NCBI GenBank assembly: GCA_003649235.1
Contig: QMRG01000006.1
Coordinates: 1-34,781 of the forward strand
DNA from: Thermoprotei archaeon
Lineage (GTDB): Archaea > Thermoproteota > Thermoprotei > Thermofilales > B69-G16
Reading direction: 5' to 3'
Length of the DNA stretch: 34,781 nucleotides
Part shown: positions 8,577 to 18,106 of the stretch, one piece after another
Layout of the letters: each line of letters opens with the position of its first letter
How positions within the stretch are numbered: the stretch's first letter is position 1
Notes under the pieces: generated by a model
Told to the model about the DNA's origin: nothing
The model's input: the letters and a program-made list of their open reading frames with translations, nothing else
Databases searched by the model: none
Made by a program: the position numbers and the translations under genes

Positions 8577-9023
8577 GTGGTTGAAATTGTGAAAAAAGAA
8601 GAAGTTGCTCAAAAGATTAGCGATTTTCTGGGTAAAATGGATTTACGCTATGACTACGATGAAAAAAATAATAATTTCTCGATACATTTTGACGTAAAGT
8701 TTGGAGAGGAAGTTCTTCATTTTCAAGTTTTTGTCTTTTATAATGAAGATTGGATATCTATTGTAGCTCCTTTAATAAGAGAAAGTGATTTACCTAAAGA
8801 AGTAGATAAACTGGAGTTTTATAAGAAGCTACTTAGAGAAACATATTATTTGAATGAAGTTACCTATGGATTAACCGAAAACGACGATATTGTCGTTCAT
8901 GCAGAAAGTGCTACTCAAGCGTTAGATTTTGAGAATTTTAAAGTAGAATTTTACAGCGTGGTATACGGTATAGAACACTTCTTGAATGAAGTCATACCGA
9001 GTGTATTCGCGGCTAGTGAGTAA
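8577..9023 (+). CDS. Hypothetical protein, possibly YbjN/type III chaperone-like alpha-beta fold
   Basis: Clean 148-aa ORF in the same direction as its neighbours. The fold assignment is only a pattern impression. Confidence 0.65.
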   Translation: MVEIVKKEEVAQKISDFLGKMDLRYDYDEKNNNFSIHFDVKFGEEVLHFQVFVFYNEDWISIVAPLIRESDLPKEVDKLEFYKKLLRETYYLNEVTYGLTENDDIVVHAESATQALDFENFKVEFYSVVYGIEHFLNEVIPSVFAASE

Positions 9024-9084
9024 AGTCTAACCCTCTATTTTTTATACTATAATATTCAGTAGTAATTAATAAAGGAGTTGAATC

Positions 9085-9405
9085 ATGAAAAACTTTGAAT
9101 CGAGAAGAGAGAGAATAATTGACGTTTTGAAAAATAGCGATAGACCTTTAAACATAGATGAGATTGCTGCGTTAATAGGTTTAAATCCGCGAGAATCTAA
9201 GTCTCTATATGAAGATTTAAGACACGCCGCTAAAACTCTATACAGGAAGAGTAAAGGGAGAGAATACATAGCCATGATTCCTCCACGATGTATCAATTGT
9301 GGTTTTGTATTCAAAAATTTGAATAAGCTGAGAAAACCCTCTAAGTGTCCTAAATGTAAAAGCGAACGAATAATTCCTCCATCTTTTATGTATGTGGAAG
9401 AATAG
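9085..9405 (+). CDS. Predicted transcriptional regulator, HTH fused to Zn-ribbon (COG3357-like)
   Basis: N-terminal wHTH (RPLNIDEIAALIGLNPRESKSLYEDLRHAAKTL) and Zn ribbon CINCGFVFKN...CPKCKSERI. Confidence 0.85.
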   Translation: MKNFESRRERIIDVLKNSDRPLNIDEIAALIGLNPRESKSLYEDLRHAAKTLYRKSKGREYIAMIPPRCINCGFVFKNLNKLRKPSKCPKCKSERIIPPSFMYVEE

Positions 9406-9422
9406 TTAGCTGGGGGTCGATC

Positions 9423-10703
9423 TTGCCGGTAAAGATCGATCCTGTTCTCTGTGCTAAGTGTAAGAGTTCTAGGAAGCTATGTGGTAGATCTAGATGCCCC
9501 ATACTTGTTAGATTAACAGCTTCATACAGAATTGCAAGTAAGATTCCACGAAGAGAAGTTTATGGTTCTACACCTCCTTCTGTTCTCATAGGGGAATGGG
9601 GGTATCCTAGTATTAGACTTGGAGTTAATATCCCACTTGTAATTGGGCTTAAAGCTAAGGAGTACGATTTTCCGGAGAATTGGTGGGGAAGGAAGAGTTT
9701 AGAAGATATTATAATGCTTAGATCTTCTATGATCTACTCGAGTTTCCGTGCTAATGCTAAAGTAGATGCCAGACTTTTTAAAAATAAGCTAGTAGCGGAG
9801 CTCCAGAATATAGCTCTTTCACAGTTACCGGTTGATACCGAAGCTTTATTCAAAAAACCTCCAATACTAAGCCTTAAATTTGACGGCATTGTCGCACCTA
9901 TAGGGCCTAGAGCAGACGCGGTTAATATCAAAGTTGTAGGCAATCCCAAGGTGCCTAGAAAAGTCGATTATATAGTTTCTGACATTGATGTCGATGCTAG
10001 AACTGCTTCTGTTGAACTTTATGAATATGGAGTTTCGTTCTATCATATAGTGAGACTTTTTAGCTTAGGATTACTCGGTGAGCGTAGATTTCGGAGAATA
10101 GTTCCGACTCGTTGGGCCATTACGGCTATTGATAAGATTCTGGGTGATAGATTACTGGGCAAGATTAGAGGTTATAAGGAATATGAAAAATATGCTGTTT
10201 TCCATGTAGAATATGTAGGAAATAGATATTTTCTCCTTTTTGTTCCTGGAGGATGGAGTTTTGAAATGTTGGAGATTTGGCTTCCTAGAAGTGTTTGGGT
10301 GAAAAGAGGCGAGGCTTTGATAGTAAGCAATTACGAGTTTTTTGATGGTAGAGCCAGACTTTCGGATGTAGATGGAGGTTATTATGCTATAAGGTTTCCA
10401 GTACTTGAATATTTGTCAAGGATTAGACGTAAAGCCACTGTAGTGGCTTTTAGGGAAATCACGCCAAATTACTATGCGCCTATAGGTTCTTGGCAGATAA
10501 GGGAAAGTATCAGAAATGCTCTTAAATCAAAGCCAGTTCTATTCGATTCCTTAAAGAATGCTTTAAAACATATATCCTCGAGACTCTACGCTGATACCAG
10601 AAAAGTTTACAAGAAATCAACTTTGTTGAGGATGTTAATGGAGCAAGAGAAGATAACCAAGTATTTAAAGGAAAATTTTAAACAATCTAGGCAGACTAGC
10701 TAG
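9423..10703 (+). CDS. nreA: Archaeal DNA repair protein NreA family
   Basis: N-terminal Cys-rich CAKCKSSRKLCGRSRCPI, then STPPSVLIGEWGYPSIRLGVNIP and GPRADAVNIKVVGNPKVPRKVDYIVSDID, typical of Nre proteins. Confidence 0.9.
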   Translation: MPVKIDPVLCAKCKSSRKLCGRSRCPILVRLTASYRIASKIPRREVYGSTPPSVLIGEWGYPSIRLGVNIPLVIGLKAKEYDFPENWWGRKSLEDIIMLRSSMIYSSFRANAKVDARLFKNKLVAELQNIALSQLPVDTEALFKKPPILSLKFDGIVAPIGPRADAVNIKVVGNPKVPRKVDYIVSDIDVDARTASVELYEYGVSFYHIVRLFSLGLLGERRFRRIVPTRWAITAIDKILGDRLLGKIRGYKEYEKYAVFHVEYVGNRYFLLFVPGGWSFEMLEIWLPRSVWVKRGEALIVSNYEFFDGRARLSDVDGGYYAIRFPVLEYLSRIRRKATVVAFREITPNYYAPIGSWQIRESIRNALKSKPVLFDSLKNALKHISSRLYADTRKVYKKSTLLRMLMEQEKITKYLKENFKQSRQTS

Positions 10704-11819
10704 TACTAGCCTTTGTGTGTCCTCAACATCTAGATATAATTTGGCAATTATTTCTCTCATTTTAGGATCTCTAAGTAGTTTACCGGAGGTCATTTTCCCC
10801 TTTTTGAAAAACTTCAAGATGAGCTTCTCTAATCGGAATCTCCTATAGAAGCTCTTTCTAAGCATGGATAGATAATATTTTCCTACTTCATGAAGCGCTA
10901 TGTTTTTTCTTAAGTATGCGGATATGGCTTCAGCGGACATTTCTCCTGCTAGAAGTGCGAATTTTATACCTTCTCCAGTAAGAGGCGATACATGTCCAGC
11001 AGAATCTCCTGCCAGTATTATTCTATTCATAGCTATTCTATCTATAGGACCTGTGAGAGGTACTGGAGCATATCTAGCTTTGGATATTTCCTCTAAATTA
11101 TAGTAACTTAGTATTTTTCTTAGATATTTCCTTAAATCCAGGCCTTTGGTTCGAGAAGCTAAGGCTCCTAGGCCAGCATCTACGTACCCTTTCTTGGGGA
11201 AAATCCAAGCATAGCCGAAAGAAGAAAAGTCACTGCCTAGGAATATAATGTTAATTTTCAAAGATATTTCCATAAATAATTTTTTACTAGAATAAGCTTT
11301 CACTTGCGTTGTAAGGCCCAGCTCGCTGCTTTTGAATCTCCCTCTAACTATACTTCCTATTTTAGAATAAGCACCGTCTGCTGCCACTAGTATTTTAGCC
11401 TTAAAGCTGGCTTCATCTCTACCTGTATGCACTATTACCGTATTTTCCCTCGTTTCGACATTTATCACGGCAGTATTTGTTAAAATCTCTCCGCCCTCCT
11501 TCTCTACTTTATTAGCTAGATATTCAGCTAACTTTGTTCTATTGAGATTGTATCCTACTATATCTTCCAACTCTATCGTCCATTCGGATTCTCTAGTCAC
11601 AATTTTCAATCCTTTAACCGGGTAATCCGCAATAGAAGTCGAGATATTGAATCGATCGAATGCCGCAATTGGCAGGTAGCCAGCACAAAGTTTCTCGTAG
11701 TTAGGCTTTACCTCTTTCTCAAGAACAAGAACTCTAAACCCGTTTTCTGCCAGCTTTTTAGCACTTGAAAGACCAGCTGGGCCAGCTCCTATTATTATTA
11801 CGTCTAGAAGCTCGCCCAT
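10665..11819 (-). CDS. FAD-dependent oxidoreductase, geranylgeranyl reductase family
   Basis: DVIIIGAGPAGLSSAKKLAENGFRVLVLEK; YAWIFPKKGYVDAGLG; RIILAGDSAGHVSPLTGEGIKFAL. Confidence 0.93.
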   Translation of the reverse strand: MGELLDVIIIGAGPAGLSSAKKLAENGFRVLVLEKEVKPNYEKLCAGYLPIAAFDRFNISTSIADYPVKGLKIVTRESEWTIELEDIVGYNLNRTKLAEYLANKVEKEGGEILTNTAVINVETRENTVIVHTGRDEASFKAKILVAADGAYSKIGSIVRGRFKSSELGLTTQVKAYSSKKLFMEISLKINIIFLGSDFSSFGYAWIFPKKGYVDAGLGALASRTKGLDLRKYLRKILSYYNLEEISKARYAPVPLTGPIDRIAMNRIILAGDSAGHVSPLTGEGIKFALLAGEMSAEAISAYLRKNIALHEVGKYYLSMLRKSFYRRFRLEKLILKFFKKGKMTSGKLLRDPKMREIIAKLYLDVEDTQRLVLASLPRLFKIFL

Positions 11820-11820
11820 A

Positions 11821-12123
11821 TTATAATCCTTTTATTTCATAGTTTTTAGGACATATACGTCTAGATTCACGACATAGTTTTTCCGCTAACTCAATTTCTT
11901 TCCTCAGTCTGGCTTCCGCACTTGCTCTGCATAGTTCTGATTCCTTATGACAAATTGGGTTTGGACTTTTTATGCAAAGAGTAGATACATAGAGACATAT
12001 TTCTGCAGCTTTTTCATGATCTCCTTTAGCTACTAGTTCCCTAGCCGTTTTACACAATCTGAGAGCTCTATCGCAATAGAGCAAGGCTATTTTTAATATA
12101 GGTCTATTAGCCATTTGAATCAA
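11821..12123 (-). CDS. Small Cys-rich helical protein with four CX6C pairs
   Basis: CDRALRLC, CLYVSTLC, CHKESELC and CRESRRIC. Adjacent to and upstream of the flavoprotein gene. Start TTG 12123 or ATG 12114. Confidence 0.75.
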   Translation of the reverse strand: MIQMANRPILKIALLYCDRALRLCKTARELVAKGDHEKAAEICLYVSTLCIKSPNPICHKESELCRASAEARLRKEIELAEKLCRESRRICPKNYEIKGL

Positions 12124-12153
12124 TGAGTCTATATCAGTAGATATAAATAAGAA

Positions 12154-13053
12154 TTACTTGGGTTTAGCTTTTAAAACTCGTCTTTTATAGGTTTTATACG
12201 CGATATAAATTAGACCTCCTAGAACTATTAGCGGTATAAGAGCAAATACTATTACTACGAGAGCATATACGGCAGCGTACATAGCTGCTAATCCTTTAGC
12301 TACAGCATCTAAAATATTGAAAGACGGCCATTCAACTTCCACTTTCTCCGGCTCTATAAATTCTACAACTATAGTTGAGTACTCTATTCTGTTTTCTAGA
12401 TATCTAAGTCTGGCGGTAAGTCTTTCAATTTCCTCTCTAACCACTTTAAGCTGCGCTTCTACTTTCAGTATCTCTTCCACAGTAACTGCTTTATCTAATA
12501 ATGCTAATAGACGCTTCTCGACATTTTTCAAATTATTCAATCTAGCAGTTAAATCAATATACTCTTCGGTTACATCTATAGCTCTTACATTTTCATCTTC
12601 AAGCTCTCCAAGTTTTCTCAAATCATTAATTGCTAGATAGAAATTTTCCGTTGGAATTCTAAGCGTTACCACTGCTCTATCTTTGCCTATCTGTAAGTTG
12701 CCTACGTAGCCGTTATATTTTAAAGCTATGCTCTCCGCTTCTCGAGCTTTTTCCTCCGAATCTTCAACTTTTAACCTGAGATAAGCCTCATATACCATCT
12801 TCCTATAAGGCAATGTTTGAGCTTGAACTTCAAATTCTCCAGCAGTACTCTTCTCTTCCGTTTTTTCAGTCGAAGGCATGAAGACGGGCATTTCCGGCTT
12901 TTCAATATCTGAAACTATTAAAGGTTCTCTATGTGTGGGTTTATGCATATAGTAACTCATTACCAGATTTCCCAGAAAGGTTAAAAATACTAGAGAAAAT
13001 ATCCCTATAAGACACACAGCAATTAAGACTAGGATGGTTGATTTTCTTGTCAT
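12154..13053 (-). CDS. DUF4349-like membrane-anchored coiled-coil protein
   Basis: N-terminal TM, (Y)EAYLRLKVEDSEEKAREAESIALKYNGYVGNLQ...VTLRIPTENF...RLLALLDKAVTVEEILKVEAQLKVVREEIERLTARLRYLENRIEYSTIVVEF, then a C-terminal TM. ORF track start is 13110; ATG 13053 (MTRKSTILVL) is preferred. Confidence 0.8.
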   Translation of the reverse strand: MTRKSTILVLIAVCLIGIFSLVFLTFLGNLVMSYYMHKPTHREPLIVSDIEKPEMPVFMPSTEKTEEKSTAGEFEVQAQTLPYRKMVYEAYLRLKVEDSEEKAREAESIALKYNGYVGNLQIGKDRAVVTLRIPTENFYLAINDLRKLGELEDENVRAIDVTEEYIDLTARLNNLKNVEKRLLALLDKAVTVEEILKVEAQLKVVREEIERLTARLRYLENRIEYSTIVVEFIEPEKVEVEWPSFNILDAVAKGLAAMYAAVYALVVIVFALIPLIVLGGLIYIAYKTYKRRVLKAKPK

Positions 13054-13110
13054 AGGAGAGAATGCGTATATGTGGAATAAAATATTTCCTATGTTCAAAA
13101 TTTTTAACAA

Positions 13111-13695
13111 TTATGTTTTAAGTTGTCCTAAAATTTTTTTAACTATAAGCTCGTCAAACCCTAGGTTCACTATAGCCGTATAAACCTCGCTTTCCTCTAA
13201 TCCTTTTAATTTCATTTTCTTGACTAAGTAGCTTATAGTTTCCATTTGCTCATAGGGAAAGACTATCCACTTATCAGTCTCCCTAACATAATAGTCGACC
13301 TTAACTTTACACCAAGGCTTTACATATACTACCGCTATTTTTATCGAGTGAGGATTTTCCTTCGATACGTGTCTTCTGACCAACTCAATAGTTTCTCCTG
13401 TATCGGCAACATCATCTACTATTAAGACTTTTTGACTCTCTACATCTACGGATAAGGGTTGCACTATTTCTGGTTTTAGTTCTCGCACATCGATATCCTT
13501 ATAGAATTTCACTCCTACACTAGCTACCTTATCAACTTTTAGTAGATCTGAAATTATTCTCCCTACAACCCATCCTCCTCTGGCAATTGCAATAAGTATA
13601 TCTGGCTTATAGCTCTCTTCTATCTTTCTCCCTAAGTCGAAAATGTCCCAGTAAAACTCGTTCCATGATAATACTAGGAATTTATCTTTCTCCAT
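13111..13695 (-). CDS. Phosphoribosyltransferase (Gpt/xanthine-guanine PRT-like)
   Basis: PRPP-binding motif KVLIVDDVADTGETI; IAIARGGWVVGRIISDLL. Confidence 0.9.
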   Translation of the reverse strand: MEKDKFLVLSWNEFYWDIFDLGRKIEESYKPDILIAIARGGWVVGRIISDLLKVDKVASVGVKFYKDIDVRELKPEIVQPLSVDVESQKVLIVDDVADTGETIELVRRHVSKENPHSIKIAVVYVKPWCKVKVDYYVRETDKWIVFPYEQMETISYLVKKMKLKGLEESEVYTAIVNLGFDELIVKKILGQLKT

Positions 13696-13732
13696 ATTTA
13701 AGTGAATGAAGTGAGGGTTAAAAGCTTAACTC

Positions 13733-14854
13733 CTATCCGAGCAAATTAGAGATCTTGTCTATTGCTTTGAGTCCAAAGCCTGTAAGCGGGAGAAGTATTC
13801 TTTCTCCTCTTTCTATGATATTATTCTCTTTCAATTTTTCAAAGGCAGCTAGTGCTGTGGCAGACGTAGGTTCTACAAATAGCCCCCATCTAGCCAACCG
13901 GTATAGCGCTTCAATTATTTCCCTGTTATTTACTACGACTATATCTCCATGAGTCTCTTTTAATCTATAGGCTATCTGATATCTTCTAGGAGGATTGGGG
14001 ACTGCTATTCCATCTGCTAGAATTTTGCTCGGCTTCTCTCCTCTATAGCCTGGATGCAGGATCTCGTAGACTGTTGTGAAACCTTCTGCCTGAACTCCGT
14101 AAATTCGTGGCATTTGTTTAATAGCTCCTATTTCTAATAAGTCTCTAAATCCTTTGTATATGCCTAGAGCCAGTCCACCGCTACCTATGGGAACAATGAG
14201 AGAGTCCACGTCTCCGAATTGTTCGAATGATTCATAGGCTATGGTTTTTAAACCTTCTATAAAAAATGGACTCCATAAGTGGCCAGCATAGAAGCTTTTT
14301 TCAGCAGCTTTTAACGCTTCATTATGTACATGCGCTCTATCTCCACTCACTTGGATAACATCGGCGCCATAGCTTTTTATCTGTAGAACCTTTGGGTGAG
14401 GAGCTTTTTCAGGTACGTAGATACGGCACTTTATGCCCGCCGCTGCCGAGTAGGCAGCGATAGCTGCGCCAGCGTTGCCAGAAGAATCTTCGACTATATC
14501 CTTTATTCCAATACTAGCTAAGTGGGATATCAGTGTTGATGCTCCTCTATCTTTAAACGATCCGGTTGGGTTTAAATATTCTAGTTTAAGCAAGAGTACC
14601 GTGTTTCTGTAATTTTTCTTTATTATAGGCGTCCATCCTTCTCCTATAGAAATTAAGCATTTTCTACTTACTGGTAGTAATTCCCAGTATCTCCACATAG
14701 TATGAATACGGCTTTTTACCTGTTCAAAATAGTCTGTACTTTCCTCAATATGAATTGATATATCTAAGAAGTTTCCGCAGTAACACTTCCATATCTTAGA
14801 TTCTATAGGATATTCTCTTTTACATTTCGAACATAAGAGCTTGAAAGATGCCAT
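13733..14854 (-). CDS. thrC: Threonine synthase
   Basis: N-terminal Zn finger CSKCKREYP...CYCG, PLP Lys motif NPTGSFKDRGASTLIS, VPIGSGGLALGIYKG. ORF extends to 14932, but ATG 14854 avoids overlap with the upstream gene and precedes the Zn finger. Confidence 0.94.
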   Translation of the reverse strand: MASFKLLCSKCKREYPIESKIWKCYCGNFLDISIHIEESTDYFEQVKSRIHTMWRYWELLPVSRKCLISIGEGWTPIIKKNYRNTVLLLKLEYLNPTGSFKDRGASTLISHLASIGIKDIVEDSSGNAGAAIAAYSAAAGIKCRIYVPEKAPHPKVLQIKSYGADVIQVSGDRAHVHNEALKAAEKSFYAGHLWSPFFIEGLKTIAYESFEQFGDVDSLIVPIGSGGLALGIYKGFRDLLEIGAIKQMPRIYGVQAEGFTTVYEILHPGYRGEKPSKILADGIAVPNPPRRYQIAYRLKETHGDIVVVNNREIIEALYRLARWGLFVEPTSATALAAFEKLKENNIIERGERILLPLTGFGLKAIDKISNLLG

Positions 14855-14879
14855 AATTCTATACACGTATAGAAAGAAA

Positions 14880-15212
14880 TTAATGTTTACATCTTTTATA
14901 GGGGCACGTTTTGACGTATACGAGCGTGCCATTACTCAACAATCTATACGTATAGGCGCAACCATACGTTAGTTTTTCTTCACCTATGTTCCAAGTATTA
15001 ATCATTAAATTCCAAGAAAATGTTCTAATTTCGATTAATCCTATATCGTCGAGTTTTCTGCCTAACTTGAACTTATCAGCTTGAATTTCTGCGCATTTCC
15101 AAGCTTCTACGCTATATCTTAAAACTACAAATCTCGAATTCGTATACAAGAAGAGCATGGAAGATAGGGCAATAACAAATATTAGCACAGTCGCTACTAC
15201 GTCTAATCTCAA
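14880..15212 (-). CDS. Single-TM small exported protein, putative minor pilin-like component
   Basis: N-terminal hydrophobic segment VVATVLIFVIALSSMLFLY followed by a short Cys-containing beta-rich ectodomain. Starts at the 3' end of the TadC-like gene (4-bp overlap). Confidence 0.7.
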   Translation of the reverse strand: MRLDVVATVLIFVIALSSMLFLYTNSRFVVLRYSVEAWKCAEIQADKFKLGRKLDDIGLIEIRTFSWNLMINTWNIGEEKLTYGCAYTYRLLSNGTLVYVKTCPYKRCKH

Positions 15213-16444
15213 ATTCCCACACCGAGTAGATTTGGAGTTATTATAAGTGCTAGATCGAAAGCTATCAACATTAGCGAGGAAATGAACGGCAGGTAGAGAA
15301 ACGAGTATAGAGGATTTCCCTCTCTACTCGATGATGTAGAAATGGAGAGAGAAATTGCATTTAATGCTAGTACGATATCCAGACTTTCCTCTAGTCTCCA
15401 TATAATACTACTGCTGGGAATATAGACTCCAGCATATCCAAAGGTAGGCAGCGAAGAGAAATATCTGAGAATTACGAGTATTATCCCGTAGATCAACGCT
15501 ACTGCTCCAGCTTCGATAAAAGCGTAGACAAGCATTACCAGGGTCTTCGACCTAAGTTTTTTAAATGCCTCATAATACCTATTTACAAAATTTTCAAGCC
15601 TTCGAATATATTCTCCGACTTTACTCCCACTGTATAGAATTAAAAAATAAAGCGCCGTAGTAGAAGCAGCAGCTACACCATACCATTTTTCGCTCAAGAG
15701 ATAGTCCGGATCATCTATCCCTAGACATTTAAATATATTGAAAGGACATGAAGCTGCTTTTCTGACTAAAATTAAAGCTTCTTCCAGTACATCTTTTAAT
15801 TTCCTAATGTCTAAGTACAGTGATAGCGATAGAGGGAGAGAGAGTATTAGAGAAGCTAAAGCTGGCTTATCAAAACCTATGTACTTAAGTATAACATATC
15901 CGACCGGGAGTAGGAATGCTAGAAAAAATTTCTTCTTACAGCGCAAAGGTAAATGCATTTCTAGCGGATAGATAGTTAATCCTGCGAAGCTAACTGGCAA
16001 TGCCAGTAGAGCAAATGCTATAAGTGATACTAAAGCGGCTTCTCCATTGGTGAAAAAAAGCACACTGGCTATGATACTGGGCATTAATGTAGTAAAGACT
16101 GATATAAACTGATAGAATTGAGATATGTTGTAGTCAGCTAATTCAAGACTCACTTCTATATCTTTTAACTCTTGTTCAAAACTTCGTACAAGTATCTCTC
16201 TATCTCCGGAGATTTGAGATTCATAGGCAGCTCTTAAGACTTTTTTAAAGCGATTGCTATAATTATCGCTAGCCTCTTTTTCAAAAATAGAATCTAAGTT
16301 TTTCACGTAATCTAATCTGCCCATGTTTTTTAGCTTATACAGAGTGGTGAGAGGAGGAAGAGGTGAAGATGCTAAAAGTATATAGAGTGGAAGCGCCTCA
16401 TTTTCGCTTTTAATCCATTCAGAAATTTTTAAAAAAATAGGCAT
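15209..16444 (-). CDS. Type II secretion F / TadC-like polytopic membrane protein
   Basis: Multiple TM segments with a cytoplasmic T2SF-like domain; encoded 3' of a pilin and TadA-like ATPase. Confidence 0.78.
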   Translation of the reverse strand: MPIFLKISEWIKSENEALPLYILLASSPLPPLTTLYKLKNMGRLDYVKNLDSIFEKEASDNYSNRFKKVLRAAYESQISGDREILVRSFEQELKDIEVSLELADYNISQFYQFISVFTTLMPSIIASVLFFTNGEAALVSLIAFALLALPVSFAGLTIYPLEMHLPLRCKKKFFLAFLLPVGYVILKYIGFDKPALASLILSLPLSLSLYLDIRKLKDVLEEALILVRKAASCPFNIFKCLGIDDPDYLLSEKWYGVAAASTTALYFLILYSGSKVGEYIRRLENFVNRYYEAFKKLRSKTLVMLVYAFIEAGAVALIYGIILVILRYFSSLPTFGYAGVYIPSSSIIWRLEESLDIVLALNAISLSISTSSSREGNPLYSFLYLPFISSLMLIAFDLALIITPNLLGVGI

Positions 16445-16458
16445 TTAAAGACCACCGC

Positions 16459-16851
16459 TCAACCTAAAACTTCTACTGTAATTTTCTGTTCTCCATCAGG
16501 GGTTCTAACTATTCCTGGAATACTCTCGCCTATAGTAAAAACTCCACCTGTTAAATCGATTATTACATTTATTGCTTCTCCTTTAGCTATGGTTACACTC
16601 TGACTTCCAGTAGCGCCGTTAGCTAATACAACGCTAACAGTCCCGCTGAAATCTTCAGTCCCATCGTTGCGTAAAGTCATGTAAAGACTTGAGCCTACAA
16701 CGTATGCTCCGGGTTCCGCGTAGATAAGAGGTTTTTTCACCGCACTACTCGTTGTCGCTATAACATACCAAGACACGAGAGCCGCTGATACTAGGAAAGC
16801 GACTACCACCAGAACTACTACTATTGGCGGAACTCCTCCTTTCCTGTTCAT
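16459..16851 (-). CDS. Archaeal type IV pilin (class III signal peptide)
   Basis: MNRKGGVPPIVVVLVVVAFLVSAALVSWYVIA resembles the archaeal RG-x-x-P prepilin pattern; beta-rich body. ORF track start is 16896; ATG 16851 places RKGG at the N-terminus. Confidence 0.85.
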   Translation of the reverse strand: MNRKGGVPPIVVVLVVVAFLVSAALVSWYVIATTSSAVKKPLIYAEPGAYVVGSSLYMTLRNDGTEDFSGTVSVVLANGATGSQSVTIAKGEAINVIIDLTGGVFTIGESIPGIVRTPDGEQKITVEVLG

Positions 16852-16892
16852 TATTTCACCAAGAATCGAGTTCGGTAAATTATAAAAGCGGA

Positions 16893-18104
16893 TCAAAACT
16901 CAGAACTTTGGACTTTTCTCTTTAAAAGTGAATATGCGGAATCGAAATCTCCTATCATAATTCTTTCAGAGAAGAATCTCCTGAATCTTTCTTCAGACGC
17001 ATGAACTCCTCTTTTATATAATGCAACGAGTTTATCATCGTAGGTTAGGTAAACACCCTCTACTTCTCTATGGATAATGCCTCCCACCACAAACTTTTTC
17101 ATAACTACAATACAATCTACAAGTTGCATTACAGTTTCTACAGTTGCATCTTTGATACTCTGTCTCATTAGTTCGGCCATGCTAAAGATTGCCTTTTTAG
17201 CATTTGGAGAGTGATAAGTAGTAAGCGCAGCTATCCCCAATCTACCTGCTTCAATCCAACTCCAGATTTCTTCTCCTCTTAGCTCTCCTAGTACTAGAAT
17301 ATCCGGTCTCTCATAACGCATGCTTTGTCGAATAAGCATAGTAACTGACGTGTTTGGACCTGCTTTGCTGTAAGCAATATTGCTCATGTTTTTCAAGTAA
17401 ATCTCTTTCACCTGTTCGATTATTGAAATTCTTAGATGGGGAAATATAGAAGTTATTTCGTCTAGTAAGCTCGATAAAAGAGTGGTCTTTCCTGAACCAG
17501 CTGGACCTACAATTACAACGACGCTTGGTTTTAGTATTATCATAAGTAGTCTAGCGGCAAGGATAGGGTCTATAATTTTGCTAAGTCTAGGTATGTTTAC
17601 GACTTTTGTCGCAGTCATTTCGATGTCATCGCTTATTAGAGGAAGCTTGAAATAGAGCCTCCATCCGTCGATTTCAGCTTCAGATTGTGGTTTGGAGTAA
17701 TCTATCCGAGCCCCGGATTTTATAACTAATTTATTGATAGTTTTTTCCGGTTCGAAATTTTTTATGTAGACTTTGTATCTTCTCCCTCTAATAGTGGCCC
17801 ATACTCTGTTTCCTCTAACAAAGATTTCTTGAGTTTCAGGAAATTCTACTATTGGAGCTAAAGCTCCCCATATGGGATTTTTCTCTAGAGGATATATGTA
17901 GATAATATCTTCGTTTAAAATTATTTTTCCACTTTTACAGGTAATTACCTTCATATACTCCTTAATATCTAAGGCATCTCTTGAGAAAAACTCATTCTCA
18001 TCATTTATTCTAATACTCTGTCTTTTTAATTTCATTTTAACTTTTTCTCCTCTTTTTTCCATTTTATCCAATTTTTTCTTTAATAATTGAAAAGAACGTA
18101 ACAT
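16893..18104 (-). CDS. Type II/IV secretion system ATPase (TadA/VirB11/ArlI superfamily)
   Basis: Walker A VVIVGPAGSGKTTLLSSLL, Walker B-like ILVLGELRGEEIWSWIEAGRLG and His-box TTYHSPNAKKAI. Confidence 0.92.
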   Translation of the reverse strand: MLRSFQLLKKKLDKMEKRGEKVKMKLKRQSIRINDENEFFSRDALDIKEYMKVITCKSGKIILNEDIIYIYPLEKNPIWGALAPIVEFPETQEIFVRGNRVWATIRGRRYKVYIKNFEPEKTINKLVIKSGARIDYSKPQSEAEIDGWRLYFKLPLISDDIEMTATKVVNIPRLSKIIDPILAARLLMIILKPSVVVIVGPAGSGKTTLLSSLLDEITSIFPHLRISIIEQVKEIYLKNMSNIAYSKAGPNTSVTMLIRQSMRYERPDILVLGELRGEEIWSWIEAGRLGIAALTTYHSPNAKKAIFSMAELMRQSIKDATVETVMQLVDCIVVMKKFVVGGIIHREVEGVYLTYDDKLVALYKRGVHASEERFRRFFSERIMIGDFDSAYSLLKRKVQSSEF

Positions 18105-18106
18105 AT

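Noticed and set aside
12317-12640. 107-aa plus-strand ORF
   Set aside because: Antisense to the DUF4349-like coiled coil; Ser/Thr-rich shadow translation.
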